Below, piece by piece: positions 1-8,248 of a stretch of 64,000 bases of DNA (its first letter is position 1; every line of letters begins with the position of its first letter). Source of the stretch: Bacteroidota bacterium (GTDB lineage: Bacteria > Bacteroidota > Bacteroidia > Flavobacteriales > Flavobacteriaceae); NCBI GenBank assembly GCA_023387965.1, contig JAEWHE010000045.1, positions 1-64,000 on the forward strand. The letters are read 5' to 3'. The position numbers were made by a program, and so were the translations under genes. Below the pieces are notes generated by a model, which saw only the letters and a program-made list of their open reading frames with translations, was not told where the DNA came from and did no database searches.

Positions 1-1444
1 CGTTGGTTCCATTAGTTCCGTTTGTTCCCGCTGGACCTGTTGCAGCAATTCCAGTATCAGTTGTTCCAATGAACCAATTGCCGTTTCCTCCTATTGTTGG
101 TGAAATTCCGTCTTGTCCATCAGCTCCGTTTGTTCCATTGGTTCCCGCTGGACCTGTTGCAGAAATTCCGGTATCGGTTGTTCCAATGAACCAATTGCCG
201 TTTCCACCTATTGTTGGTGAAATTCCGTTGGTTCCATTCATACCTGCTGGTCCTTGAGGTCCCGCTGGTCCGTTGATGTTTGTCCAAGTATTTGTTGTTG
301 GGTTAAATACCCATGTTCCGCTGTCGTTGGTTACAATCGTAACTCCTTCGCCTGGAGCTCCTGGAGTTCCTGAACCCGGAATTCCTGGCGTTCCTGTTTG
401 ACCCGGCTGTCCTTCCACGCCAACTACTCCTGCTGGTCCTTGAGGTCCCGCTGGTCCGTTGATGTTTGTCCAAGTATTTGTGGTTGGGTTAAATACCCAT
501 GTTCCGCTGTCGTTAGTTACAATCGTAACTCCTTCGCCTGGAGCTCCTGGAGTTCCTGAACCCGGAATTCCTGGTGTTCCCGTTTGACCCGGTTGTCCTT
601 CAACTCCAACTACTCCTGCTGGTCCTTGAGGTCCCGCTGGTCCGTTGATGTTTGTCCAGGTGTTTGTTGTTGGGTTAAATACCCATGTTCCGCTGTCGTT
701 AGTTACAATCGTAACTCCATCGCCTGGAGCTCCTGGAGTTCCTGAACCCGGAATTCCTGGTGTTCCCGTTTGACCCGGTTGTCCTTCAACTCCAACTACT
801 CCTGCTGGTCCTTGAGGTCCTGCTGGACCTTGAGGACCAACTAAATCACCAATATTTAAAAGTGTCGAATTTCCATTTTCATCTATATATGTAATGGTAT
901 TTGCAATAGGATCGTGCGAAATTGAGGTTAACGTTTCAAAATTTGGAACCATTAACCCTAAATTTAAGCTATTTGCCACACCATTTTCATCCGTATAAAC
1001 TAGAATTCCAGTTGTTGGATCAAAGGTTGCTGACGTTAAAGTTTCAGAATCTTGAATGATTTGTTGAATATTTATATTTTGGGTGTTACCCGCCACATCA
1101 ACGTAGGTAAATTGATTTGTAGTTGGATTCCAAATAACGATGTTTGCAGGAAGTTCTGCTGATGACATTCTTCTCCAACGATCCACATACCAATAGTAAT
1201 AACCTGGTGTAATATCGGCATTGGTTGCTGTATTAAAAACCAGCAAACTGTTAACATTACCATTTGTTATCGTGGTGGTATCAGTGGTACTTGTTAATGG
1301 AAGTCGAGGAATTAAAACTCCTTTATCCGACGCTACAATTTCAAGTTGAGAAGATGAATTAGGTAAAGAAGTTCCAATCCCTACCTGACCATAAGAAGCA
1401 TACGCTCCCAACACCAACATTAGAGGAAGTAATTTATTTTTCAT
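1..1444 (-). CDS. Collagen-like repeat surface protein, C-terminus beyond window
   Basis: The frame is open from the ATG at 1444 to the window edge (481 codons visible). It starts with a signal peptide (MKNKLLPLMLVLGAYASYGQ), then a VGIGT...LEI...KGVLIPRL type head common in exported Bacteroidetes fibre-like proteins. From about residue 200 it is Gly-Pro rich (GPQGPAGPQGPAG). Three nearly identical 62-residue units follow (DNA period 186, about 246-803), each a collagen-like stretch plus a non-collagen module ending in WVFNPTTNTWTNIN. After these come 39-residue units (DNA period 117) carrying PTIGGNGNWFIGTTDTG. Collagen-like bacterial proteins usually form extended trimeric stalks at the surface; that role is inferred here. 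The C-terminus is missing, so a sorting signal cannot be judged. A good promoter lies upstream. Confidence 0.85.
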   Translation of the reverse strand, partial: MKNKLLPLMLVLGAYASYGQVGIGTSLPNSSSQLEIVASDKGVLIPRLPLTSTTDTTTITNGNVNSLLVFNTATNADITPGYYYWYVDRWRRMSSAELPANIVIWNPTTNQFTYVDVAGNTQNINIQQIIQDSETLTSATFDPTTGILVYTDENGVANSLNLGLMVPNFETLTSISHDPIANTITYIDENGNSTLLNIGDLVGPQGPAGPQGPAGVVGVEGQPGQTGTPGIPGSGTPGAPGDGVTIVTNDSGTWVFNPTTNTWTNINGPAGPQGPAGVVGVEGQPGQTGTPGIPGSGTPGAPGEGVTIVTNDSGTWVFNPTTNTWTNINGPAGPQGPAGVVGVEGQPGQTGTPGIPGSGTPGAPGEGVTIVTNDSGTWVFNPTTNTWTNINGPAGPQGPAGMNGTNGISPTIGGNGNWFIGTTDTGISATGPAGTNGTNGADGQDGISPTIGGNGNWFIGTTDTGIAATGPAGTNGTNGTN

Positions 1445-1486
1445 AGACGTTAAATATGTTCTTTCGTAATTTTATTCACTATAATT

Positions 1487-1517
1487 CAAAAATATTCTTC
1501 AATTCAAGTCCGTTCAA
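1487..1517 (-). promoter_or_regulatory. Bacteroidetes-type promoter of the collagen-like gene
   Basis: On the minus strand TATTTTTG (1494-1487) fits the TAnnTTTG box, and TTG (1517-1515) lies exactly 20 bases upstream. Transcription would start near 1480 and leave a leader of about 35 bases before the ATG at 1444. Confidence 0.65.
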
Positions 1518-1847
1518 GTTTGGCTCAAGATATTTTTATCAAGAGTCCAAAATGGTACGTTCGCAACAAATGGGGTATGTTGCACTTAAAAAAATTAAAA
1601 AATAAAGTGCTGCATAATGGGGATTTAGCTGCACAGCCATCAAATAGTGGTTGAATCAGTGATGGTGGTAACTTCAGAATAATAATTTGTTTAATCCATG
1701 GGGATGGTTTAAATCATGCAAACCAAATCTGAAATTAAGCCACAAAGTTATATACTTCCATTATTTTAAAGTTAAAAAAATCGTCAAAAATCGATGAAAT
1801 GCATAATTATACCACAAAATACATGTTTTTTGTAATACTTTTCAAAC
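1518..1847. other. Intergenic stretch without a recognised gene
   Basis: No convincing reading frame or RNA gene was seen on either strand between the promoter of the collagen-like gene and the terminator of the DUF2147 gene. The sequence is AT-rich, with several short direct repeats around ATGGGGAT (about 1617 and 1698). Confidence 0.5.
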
Positions 1848-1897
1848 AAAAAAAATTCAGATGAAAAAATCAATTGATTGTATTCATCTGAATTTTA
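1848..1897 (-). terminator. Intrinsic terminator of the barrel/DUF2147 operon
   Basis: Inverted repeat ATTCAGATGAA / TTCATCTGAAT around an 18-base loop. Read on the minus strand it is followed by a run of T, as expected after the gene ending at 1931. Confidence 0.7.
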
Positions 1898-1930
1898 GTT
1901 TTCTAAACCATTAAAATTTAGGGGGCTATT

Positions 1931-2356
1931 TTAGTCCACCCTTTGCCAATATTGGGTTCGTCCCATAAGGGAAATTCCTACATAACCACGCACTTTTAAT
2001 TTATTATTATTTTCTAAAGAAATGTAACACTTGTAAGTTTTACCTGATGTAGGATCTAAAATTTTTCCACCATTCCACTCCTCGCCATCTTTTTCTAAGT
2101 TTTCTAAAATAACCAAACCTTTTATTGGTTTATTTTTTTTTGATCCAGAGCATTTGTCGCAGACCTTGTCTTCCTTTGACTTATCTAATATTTCAATGAC
2201 TTTACCAAAAATTTTCCCGTTAACTTCATAAATTTCAACTACTGATTTTGCCTTTCCAGTTTCATCATCAATGGTTTTCCATTTTCCGGTTACGGATTGT
2301 GCATTTGCGGCAATTCCCATTGCCATACAAAATATCAAAATTATAAGCTTTTTCAT
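1931..2356 (-). CDS. DUF2147 family secreted protein
   Basis: This 141-residue protein has a signal peptide (residues 1-19, ending ANAQ). The mature part opens SVTGKWKTIDDETGKAKSVVEI and closes with LKVRGYVGISLMGRTQYWQRV. That is the DUF2147 layout: a GxW.TIDDETGK start, a central insert with two Cys pairs (CDKC) in a Lys-rich stretch, and a G-Y-x-G...G-R-x-x-x-W end. The family is predicted to form a small periplasmic or surface beta-sandwich of unknown function. Its ATG overlaps the stop of the upstream barrel gene by four bases, so the two are translationally coupled. A terminator follows at 1848-1897. Confidence 0.88.
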   Translation of the reverse strand: MKKLIILIFCMAMGIAANAQSVTGKWKTIDDETGKAKSVVEIYEVNGKIFGKVIEILDKSKEDKVCDKCSGSKKNKPIKGLVILENLEKDGEEWNGGKILDPTSGKTYKCYISLENNNKLKVRGYVGISLMGRTQYWQRVD

Positions 2357-3258
2357 TTTCCAAAACTGTATCTGATTCCAACATTAAATCCTAAACCGCT
2401 AGCATTTACATATTGAGTAGGAATTCTTCTAGGAGAATTTTCATCCGGGGTAGCACCTTCGGTATATTCATCTTCAAAAATAAATTTTTTCTCATGAACC
2501 GGTAAATCCGCTAACTGTTGACCAGGAACGGGAACAGCTTGTCCATCGACAATGGCATTTGTAGTGTATTCTTTGATTTCAGCAGATTTACTTTTGATAC
2601 TCAAACTTTTAATTTCCACTTCACCAAAAAGATGCAATTTTGGACCAATTGGATACGTAACCCCAATAGCTCCAGCAAAACCAACACTAAATTTCGATTC
2701 GACTTCGGTTCGCGCATTTACCGAAATATCGGTTCCCGGACCACCGCCGTTTATCGCATAAGCTTTTGAATCAATTTCTAAATGTCCAGCCACGGGAATC
2801 AACAATCCCACTCTCGCATAAGGATTTATTCCCAAAAAATTTGGCGTTAAATAGATTGCCGGCATGACATCTAAACCTTCCAAATACGCCACGGCTTCAG
2901 AATTCATCACAGGTGAGGTTAACTTTCCGATTGTTTTATTGTCGCTCGAAAAATAATTAAATCCTAACTCCGCACCAATGTATGGATTAAACATATATCC
3001 TAATGTTACGTTACCTTTCCAGCCACTTCCAAGCGTTCCATTAAGAGATTTTACGCGCGTCGAACCGTCAGGATTTACGGTGACATCCGTGGATTGGCGA
3101 ATCATGGTAAGCCCATTTGGGTCTGCATTATTAAATTCTGTAGAAGCATTTTCAATGGAATATCCACCGCCTCCACGAATGTAAAATTCTTGCGCGACAG
3201 CAAATTGAGATGAAAAAATTGTGGCGCAAAAAATTCCGAGAATGTGTATTTTTTTCAT
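2353..3258 (-). CDS. Outer-membrane beta-barrel protein
   Basis: This 301-residue protein has a signal peptide (MKKIHILGIFCATIFSSQFAVAQ). The rest reads as an eight-strand-type barrel: an opening EFYIRGGGGYSIEN, glycine/aromatic alternations such as GWKGNVTLGYMFNPYIGAELGFNYF, and a terminal strand LGFNVGIRYSFGK ending near an aromatic residue, typical of BamA substrates. It resembles the OmpA/PorT-like porin-fold proteins of Bacteroidetes; no substrate can be named. It is the first gene of a two-gene operon with the DUF2147 protein (ATGA overlap). No strong consensus promoter was found upstream. Confidence 0.8.
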   Translation of the reverse strand: MKKIHILGIFCATIFSSQFAVAQEFYIRGGGGYSIENASTEFNNADPNGLTMIRQSTDVTVNPDGSTRVKSLNGTLGSGWKGNVTLGYMFNPYIGAELGFNYFSSDNKTIGKLTSPVMNSEAVAYLEGLDVMPAIYLTPNFLGINPYARVGLLIPVAGHLEIDSKAYAINGGGPGTDISVNARTEVESKFSVGFAGAIGVTYPIGPKLHLFGEVEIKSLSIKSKSAEIKEYTTNAIVDGQAVPVPGQQLADLPVHEKKFIFEDEYTEGATPDENSPRRIPTQYVNASGLGFNVGIRYSFGK

Positions 3259-3454
3259 AAAAAATCGTTTAAAAAAATTAATGATGATACAATTAGCTTA
3301 AAGTTAAAGATTGCCATTGCTTATTTCTGTGAAAATTTTCTTATTTTTTTCACAAAAGGAAATCAAATGAGTTTGTTATTTTTCAACAAATTTTTAAGAA
3401 AATTTACTCCTTCAAGTTGTATCTTTAGTTTTCTATTTTAACATTTTTAAACCG

Positions 3455-5212
3455 ATGAGAAGCCCGAAGTCCGTTTTTTTTATTTTGGCAATTTTAATCT
3501 CAGGATTTTTATCTGTGGTAAATGCGCAATTGCTCGAAACGCCTACCCCTGAACCAACGCCAGAAGAAATTCCTGATGATTCCTTAGGCCGAAGAAATCC
3601 GCGAGGAACCGTGAGTGGTTTCTTCAAAGCTTTCGAAGAACAAAATTTTCAACGCGCGAGTGAATATTTAACGCTTAAACGCTCTTATAGAAAAGCGAAA
3701 GAACGCGAACGTATTGTAAAACAATTTCAAAATCTGCTCGATCAAAGCGGTGAAATTCTCCCTTATTCCTTAATTAGCAATAAAAATAACGGACAAACTG
3801 ACGACGATCTTGATCCTGAATTAGACCTCGTAGGTACTGTGAATATCAATGGTGAAACGGTTAATTTAATTGTAGAAAATTCTGGCGATGAGAAACGTGC
3901 TTTGTGGAAATTTTCTCAGGAAACAGTAGATGCCATTGCCGCTGTAAAGGTGGAGGAAAATGCGTTTATCAATAAAATTTTACCCGACACCTTAAAAGAA
4001 AAAATATTGGCTGGCGTTCCCATCGGACATTGGTTGGCGATAATTGTGATGCTGGCAATTGCTTATCTTGTGGCTTGGGGATTAATTACTTTCATCAATT
4101 TTGTTATCAGAAAAATTTGGAAAGATGCCAGTGAAAAACCAATTTTTGGAATTGTTGAAGCATTTTCTTTACCGCTACAACTTGTTTTTGCCGTTTGGAT
4201 GTTTGTTGACTTTTCACAACGAGCAGGAATTTCCATCATAATCAGGCAACGTTTTAGTTTCCTAACTGTGATTGTTGGCATTGTAGCATTTCTTATTTTT
4301 TTATGGCGAATTACTGATTTAGCTGGTGAACTTTCAAAAAACAAGATGACACTTAGGGGTCGTGTTTCCGCAATTTCAGTGATTTTATTCTTAAAACGAA
4401 CCATTAAAGTAGCTATTTTTATTTTTGGAGCAATTGCCATTTTGGGAGCTATCGGGATTGATGTTACAACCGGACTTGCAGCTCTGGGAATTGGGGGTAT
4501 CGCATTGGCTTTGGGAGCTCAAAAAACGGTAGAAAATTTCGTAGGAAGTGTCACTTTGGTTGTCGATCAGCCGATTCGTGTGGGAGACTTTTGCAAAATA
4601 AATGAAGTTTCCGGAACAGTGGAACAAATCGGGATGCGATCCACAAAAATTCGTACAAGTGCGAGAACAGTCGTTACCATTCCTAACGGCGTTCTTTCTT
4701 CCAATAATATTGAAAACTACGCTTTCCGTGACCGGTTTTTGTTCAATATTTTTTTAGATTTAAGATACGAAACCACGCCAGATCAACTTAGATTTTTGTT
4801 GGTAGAAATCAGAAAAATTTTATATTCACATCCAAAAGTGAGTCCGGATCCAGCAAAGGTTAGGTTTTCAGAACTTGGCGCAATTTCATTAAAAATAGAA
4901 ATTTTCGCTTATATTTTGGGTGATAACGTGGATGACTTTCACGAAGTAAGAGAAGATTTGTTGTTGCGTTTTATGGATTTAGTTTCCGAAAGTGGAACCG
5001 GATTTGCCTTCCCATCACAAACTCTTTATTTTGCTCAAGATGATGGCGTTTCTCCGGAAAAAATAACCGCTACAGAAGAAAAAGTTAGGCAATGGAAAAA
5101 TGAAAATAAAATGCACTTGCCGAGATTTAAGCAAGAAACCATCGACGAATTACGCAACACGATTGAATATCCAAGTAAAGGATCGTCAGGGTATGAACCG
5201 GAAGAAAAATAA
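3455..5212 (+). CDS. MscS-family mechanosensitive ion channel
   Basis: This 585-residue inner-membrane protein has a signal peptide (1-25) and an extra-membranous N-terminal domain (about 45-150). Membrane segments follow near 192-220, 238-258, 270-295 and 318-342. Then comes the pore-lining Gly/Ala-rich TM3 (TGLAALGIGGIALALGAQKT, about 345-365) and the MscS beta domain (VDQPIRVGDFCKINEVSG...TIPNGVLSSNNIENY). The long N-terminal part puts it among MscK/YnaI-like enlarged members rather than minimal MscS. Such channels release solutes after hypo-osmotic shock; that role is by homology. It is monocistronic and ends at a hairpin terminator shared with the convergent small gene. Confidence 0.9.
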   Translation: MRSPKSVFFILAILISGFLSVVNAQLLETPTPEPTPEEIPDDSLGRRNPRGTVSGFFKAFEEQNFQRASEYLTLKRSYRKAKERERIVKQFQNLLDQSGEILPYSLISNKNNGQTDDDLDPELDLVGTVNINGETVNLIVENSGDEKRALWKFSQETVDAIAAVKVEENAFINKILPDTLKEKILAGVPIGHWLAIIVMLAIAYLVAWGLITFINFVIRKIWKDASEKPIFGIVEAFSLPLQLVFAVWMFVDFSQRAGISIIIRQRFSFLTVIVGIVAFLIFLWRITDLAGELSKNKMTLRGRVSAISVILFLKRTIKVAIFIFGAIAILGAIGIDVTTGLAALGIGGIALALGAQKTVENFVGSVTLVVDQPIRVGDFCKINEVSGTVEQIGMRSTKIRTSARTVVTIPNGVLSSNNIENYAFRDRFLFNIFLDLRYETTPDQLRFLLVEIRKILYSHPKVSPDPAKVRFSELGAISLKIEIFAYILGDNVDDFHEVREDLLLRFMDLVSESGTGFAFPSQTLYFAQDDGVSPEKITATEEKVRQWKNENKMHLPRFKQETIDELRNTIEYPSKGSSGYEPEEK

Positions 5213-5245
5213 AAAAGCTGCTCAAATTGAGCAGCTTTTTCTTTA
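5212..5245. terminator. Bidirectional intrinsic terminator
   Basis: Perfect inverted repeat AAAAAGCTGCTC / GAGCAGCTTTTT with a short AAATT loop directly after the mscS-like stop. It has a T-run on the plus side and an A-run on the other, so it can also end the small convergent gene at 5258-5428. Confidence 0.85.
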
Positions 5246-5257
5246 ATTTTTTTTTTT

Positions 5258-5428
5258 TTAAACGGCACTTCCTGGAGCCGATGGCGCTTCGCCACCATTT
5301 GGATCAATATCGCCCCAGTCTTCAAGTGGTTCGTTCACTTCTTCTTCTTCACGATCATCATCTGTGTCGTGTAGCGCGAAAAAAATCATTTCTTCAATTA
5401 ATCCGCTGTTTTCTATTTCGGTATTCAT
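5258..5428 (-). CDS. Small acidic protein of unknown function (56 aa)
   Basis: The frame runs from ATG (5428) to TAA (5258) and encodes 56 residues beginning MNTEIENSGLIEEMIFFALH and ending GGEAPSAPGSAV. The middle is highly acidic (DTDDDREEEEVNEPLEDWGD) and there is no signal peptide or membrane segment. I do not recognise the family. Support comes from a TAATTTTG promoter box upstream on the same strand (5468-5461), ordinary codon choice, and the shared terminator placed exactly beyond its stop. The Pro/Gly/Ala-rich tail and acidic core suggest a soluble, partly disordered protein; a binding role is only a guess. Confidence 0.7.
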   Translation of the reverse strand: MNTEIENSGLIEEMIFFALHDTDDDREEEEVNEPLEDWGDIDPNGGEAPSAPGSAV

Positions 5429-5460
5429 AACGATATAATTTACGATGTTTCTGATAATGA

Positions 5461-5468
5461 CAAAATTA
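5461..5468 (-). promoter_or_regulatory. Promoter -7 box for the small acidic protein
   Basis: TAATTTTG on the minus strand matches TAnnTTTG, 33 bases before the ATG at 5428. No TTG element lies at the ideal distance; the nearest is only 13 bases upstream. Confidence 0.45.
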
Positions 5469-5573
5469 GGTCAGATACCGTCAAATTTACTTATGTAATT
5501 TCCATAGAGATTTATGAAATTTCGGGCAACGCTCCTTAACAAAATATTTTTTGCCAAAAAATTAATTGCACGA

Positions 5574-5617
5574 TTGAAAAACATTCATTTACTTTGTTTT
5601 TCAAAGTTCTTTTTAAA
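5574..5617 (+). promoter_or_regulatory. Operator-like dyad with promoter, shared with 24554-24597
   Basis: Sequence beginning TTGAAAAACATTCATTTAC contains the dyad ACTTTG-N5-CAAAGT (5591-5607) followed by TCTTT. The same arrangement, with about 35 of 44 positions alike by eye, lies upstream of the membrane-protein gene at 24617. ACTTTG overlaps a TAnnTTTG-like box, so a bound regulator would compete with RNA polymerase. Similar dyads are recalled upstream of PadR/PspC-type operons in Flavobacteriia; the regulator itself is not in this window. Confidence 0.5.
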
Positions 5618-5628
5618 AAATAATTATT

Positions 5629-5952
5629 ATGGAAAATATTTTTCACTTTCGGCAATATTTTTCGATAGAAAAAGCCGTGAAAATTGGTTTAAAAGGTGCA
5701 ATTATTTCTTTTTGCTATTTGGCATTGTATCTCACATTCGGATATCAATTAATTGATTACGGTTGGTGGATCGTCGGACCGATTGGTTTTGCGATTGGCG
5801 TTGGTTTTTGTGCCGGAATTTTTCATTATCTGATGGGTTATTTTCGCCAAAAAAATCCAATTCTTTCCAACATCTTCACCGGAATTATTTTTTTTATTCT
5901 GTTCTATTTTGTAACCGTTTTAGGTTGTGCGATTATCGGGATTTGGGATTAA
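5629..5952 (+). CDS. Small integral membrane protein, unknown function
   Basis: This 107-residue protein has a soluble 20-residue start and three hydrophobic segments: about 22-42 (GLKGAIISFCYLALYLTFGY), 46-72 (WWIVGPIGFAIGVGFCAGIFHYL) and 83-105 (NIFTGIIFFILFYFVTVLGCAII). No family is recognised. It stands alone between two terminators. Its upstream region carries the ACTTTG-N5-CAAAGT dyad also found before the membrane protein at 24617, so the two genes may be co-regulated. The start is the first ATG after that promoter. Confidence 0.75.
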   Translation: MENIFHFRQYFSIEKAVKIGLKGAIISFCYLALYLTFGYQLIDYGWWIVGPIGFAIGVGFCAGIFHYLMGYFRQKNPILSNIFTGIIFFILFYFVTVLGCAIIGIWD

Positions 5953-5960
5953 TATCAAAA

Positions 5961-6002
5961 AAAAAATCTCCAAAACATGCAGTACATTTTGGAGATTTTT
6001 TT
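5961..6002. terminator. Intrinsic terminator
   Basis: Inverted repeat AAATCTCCAAAA / TTTTGGAGATTT around an 11-base loop, flanked by A-run and T-run, between the convergent genes ending at 5952 and 6040. It can serve both. Confidence 0.85.
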
Positions 6003-6039
6003 ATGTAAACCTTTATAAATATGGTCTTTTGAAGATTTT

Positions 6040-6420
6040 TTATTTCAATACAAAAGTTGCCAATACTTTCTGTACATCGTAAACATTTACACTTTTATTG
6101 AACTGTTTTTTGATGCTTGGATTCGTTTCGCTACTTACCCAAATTTTCAGTTCAGCATCGAGTTCGAATGTTCCCGCAGTTTCTACGCTAAAACGCGAAA
6201 TGTTTTTGTAAGAAATGCTTCGGTATTCCACTTTACTTCCGGTAATTCCTTGAACTTCAACCAAAATCAACCTTTTGTTGGTAAAAATAAACGTATCGCG
6301 AATGAGCTTGAAACCCATTTCTATTTGTTCGCCATCGATTAATAATTTACCAAATTTTTTCTCTAATTCTTCTGAACCAACGGCTCCCGCGTTTCCTAAT
6401 AATGCCGAAAATAATCCCAT
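6040..6420 (-). CDS. Bacterial PH-domain protein (YvbH/bPH_1-like)
   Basis: This 126-residue cytoplasmic protein has no signal peptide. The sequence FGKLLIDGEQIEMGFKLIRDTFIFTNKRLILVEVQG followed by YRSISYKNISRFSVETAGTFELDAELKIWVS is the typical bacterial pleckstrin-homology-like (bPH_1) core. It ends in a helix (NVYDVQKVLATFVLK). Members of this family are small stand-alone proteins whose ligands are mostly unknown. It lies 11 bases downstream of the DUF2130 gene on the same strand, so the two are probably one operon ending at the terminator near 5961. Confidence 0.85.
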   Translation of the reverse strand: MGLFSALLGNAGAVGSEELEKKFGKLLIDGEQIEMGFKLIRDTFIFTNKRLILVEVQGITGSKVEYRSISYKNISRFSVETAGTFELDAELKIWVSSETNPSIKKQFNKSVNVYDVQKVLATFVLK

Positions 6421-6431
6421 AGTTTTTTTGT

Positions 6432-7778
6432 TTAAATTAATTCCGAATCGTCAAACGGCAATTCATCATTTTCTGTTCCTAATTCTAATGCTTTCACAGC
6501 CTGAACGGCATTTCCGGCAATTCCTCTGATCGAACCATACATGCCAATCGTATTTTGAATCACCTTATCAATTTGTTTTTCACGTTGTGTCCAAATGCGT
6601 TTCATGGCATTTTTTTCTTTGTTCAAATCGTCTTGCATTTGGCTAAATCCTTCCACGATGCCTTCAATTTGTAACCGAAATTCTGTACTCGTTAAGAAGT
6701 CGTACAACAATGCCATTTTATCGCCTTTATTTTCTTGCGATTGAACGGCTTGTGCCACCTGAATCAAACTTTGACGCAACACGGCACTCAAACCTTTAAA
6801 TTCCTCGTACGTACAAATCCAGATGCCTTCTTTCAAGCCCATTCGTTGCATATCACTCGGCAAAACTTCTGTTACCAAAACGCCAATATTTGCTTTTTTG
6901 TCGCGAATATCATTTTTAAATTTTTCAATCCATTGTGGCGAAAAATTCTTGGTTCGCTTACTTTCGTAATAAATGGTACCGCAATTTCTGAGTTCAAAAG
7001 TATTGACGGTTTGTAAACAATCGGCTCCATTGGCACCTTTTTTCACCTCATCGATGGTATCCAGCGGAAAATTATTCGCCAACCATTCTTCCATCGCCAA
7101 TTCCAAAACTTCACCTTGCAATTGCATCGAACCTTGCTCCTGCTTGCGTTTCATTTCTTCAATCAGTTTTTTTTGATCGTCGGCTTGCTTCTGATATTCC
7201 TTGATTTTCAATTCGTTTTTTTCTTCTTCCTGTTTCCGAATTCTCTCTCGTTCCTGCGACAAAGTTTCGTTCAACTGCTTTTGTGCTTGTGCTTCAATCG
7301 ACTCTTTCATTTCTTCTTTTTCACGCTGAAGCTTCGAAATTTCGCCTTGCATTTTATTTAACTCGCGTAATTTTTCAGACTTTTCCGAAAGTTCTTTTTC
7401 CATTAACAAAATCCTGTCGCGATTATCTTCCTCTAATTGTTGCTTCAATTTGAGTGCCATCGCTTTTTCGGCGTCACGCTTTTCGACTTCTAACTTTTCC
7501 TGCAATGCCGCTTTTTCGCGTTTGGCTTTTAAGTCAAATTCTTCCCGTGCTTTTTCTAAACGTTCCTGAAAAATTTCGTTTTCCTTTTTTTTCTTTGTTT
7601 CAAATTCTTCCCGTGCTTTCTCCAAAGCGTCTGCCTTCGACTGAAATTCTTGCTGTTGCTGAGATAATTTCTGCTGAAATTCTTTTCGAAGCGTGTCTTC
7701 TATTTGGTGTTTCAAGATGTCATTAACATCCACATTTGTACCGCAATTCGGACATAATATTGAAGCTTGTTGTGCCAT
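6432..7778 (-). CDS. DUF2130 (RmuC-like) coiled-coil protein
   Basis: This 448-residue protein starts with a short zinc-ribbon-like half (CPNCGTNVDVND, residues 9-20). A very long charged coiled coil rich in Glu, Lys and Gln follows (about 25-215), then the DUF2130 domain (about 220-420) with motifs GEVLELAMEEWL, DTIDEVKKG, NCGTIYYESKRTKNFSPQWIEKFKNDI and GVLVTEVLPSDM. The E...YESK pattern resembles restriction-endonuclease-like folds, and the family is often compared with RmuC, but no activity has been assigned. No membrane segment is seen. It precedes the PH-domain gene with an 11-base gap. The first ATG gives the intact CPNC motif and is taken as the start. Confidence 0.88.
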   Translation of the reverse strand: MAQQASILCPNCGTNVDVNDILKHQIEDTLRKEFQQKLSQQQQEFQSKADALEKAREEFETKKKKENEIFQERLEKAREEFDLKAKREKAALQEKLEVEKRDAEKAMALKLKQQLEEDNRDRILLMEKELSEKSEKLRELNKMQGEISKLQREKEEMKESIEAQAQKQLNETLSQERERIRKQEEEKNELKIKEYQKQADDQKKLIEEMKRKQEQGSMQLQGEVLELAMEEWLANNFPLDTIDEVKKGANGADCLQTVNTFELRNCGTIYYESKRTKNFSPQWIEKFKNDIRDKKANIGVLVTEVLPSDMQRMGLKEGIWICTYEEFKGLSAVLRQSLIQVAQAVQSQENKGDKMALLYDFLTSTEFRLQIEGIVEGFSQMQDDLNKEKNAMKRIWTQREKQIDKVIQNTIGMYGSIRGIAGNAVQAVKALELGTENDELPFDDSELI

Positions 7779-7945
7779 TACAAGTTGCCTATTTTAAATT
7801 TTGAATTAACCTTTTTAGATATATTTTTTTGGCAAAAAAAGAAATCATGGAAATTTTGAGCCAAATCTTATAAAACATAAAAGTATAAATAATATGAACT
7901 TTACAAATAGAAATCTGCTCCAGATTGGAACAAAATTTTTTTACA

Positions 7946-8212
7946 ATGAAAAACATGCTCAAAACATCTGCCTTTTTACTGTTGTGTTTGCTTTTGATGG
8001 CAGCCGTTTCTTGCCACGGAAATAAAAATGATGGTACTAATCCCGAAAATGTAATGGATGCCACACAAGTTGATCTCGACGCACAACCCGAAAATCCTGA
8101 TCCAAATGATACGGTTTCGAGAATTGTAAATGATGCCGACAGAAAAAATTTGAACAGCATGACGGATTCTACCACAACAGATGCTGAAGAAGCGAGTTTG
8201 CCAAAAAAATAA
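7946..8212 (+). CDS. Small putative lipoprotein
   Basis: This 88-residue protein begins MKNMLKTSAFLLLCLLLMAAVSC, a type II signal peptide with a lipobox-like AVSC. The mature part is short, hydrophilic and acidic (many Asp, Asn, Thr) and ends SLPKK; no domain is recognised. An upstream in-frame TTG at 7925 exists, but the ATG at 7946 gives a normal signal peptide and is preferred. The DUF2383 gene follows after 36 bases on the same strand, so the two may be co-transcribed and ended by the hairpin at 8720. It is likely anchored in a membrane as a stress-type envelope protein, but that is inference from context. Confidence 0.7.
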   Translation: MKNMLKTSAFLLLCLLLMAAVSCHGNKNDGTNPENVMDATQVDLDAQPENPDPNDTVSRIVNDADRKNLNSMTDSTTTDAEEASLPKK

Positions 8213-8248
8213 ATCAATCCAATATATATAATTTTAAAAAAAACTGCT

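Noticed and set aside
1..838. CRISPR-like regular spacing
   Set aside because: The periodic units are in-frame coding repeats of a collagen-like protein, with no short repeat/unique spacer alternation.
7789..8217. Long minus-strand frame opposite the small lipoprotein
   Set aside because: It overlaps 7946-8212 completely, has no recognisable start or domain, and the plus-strand frame has a lipoprotein signal.
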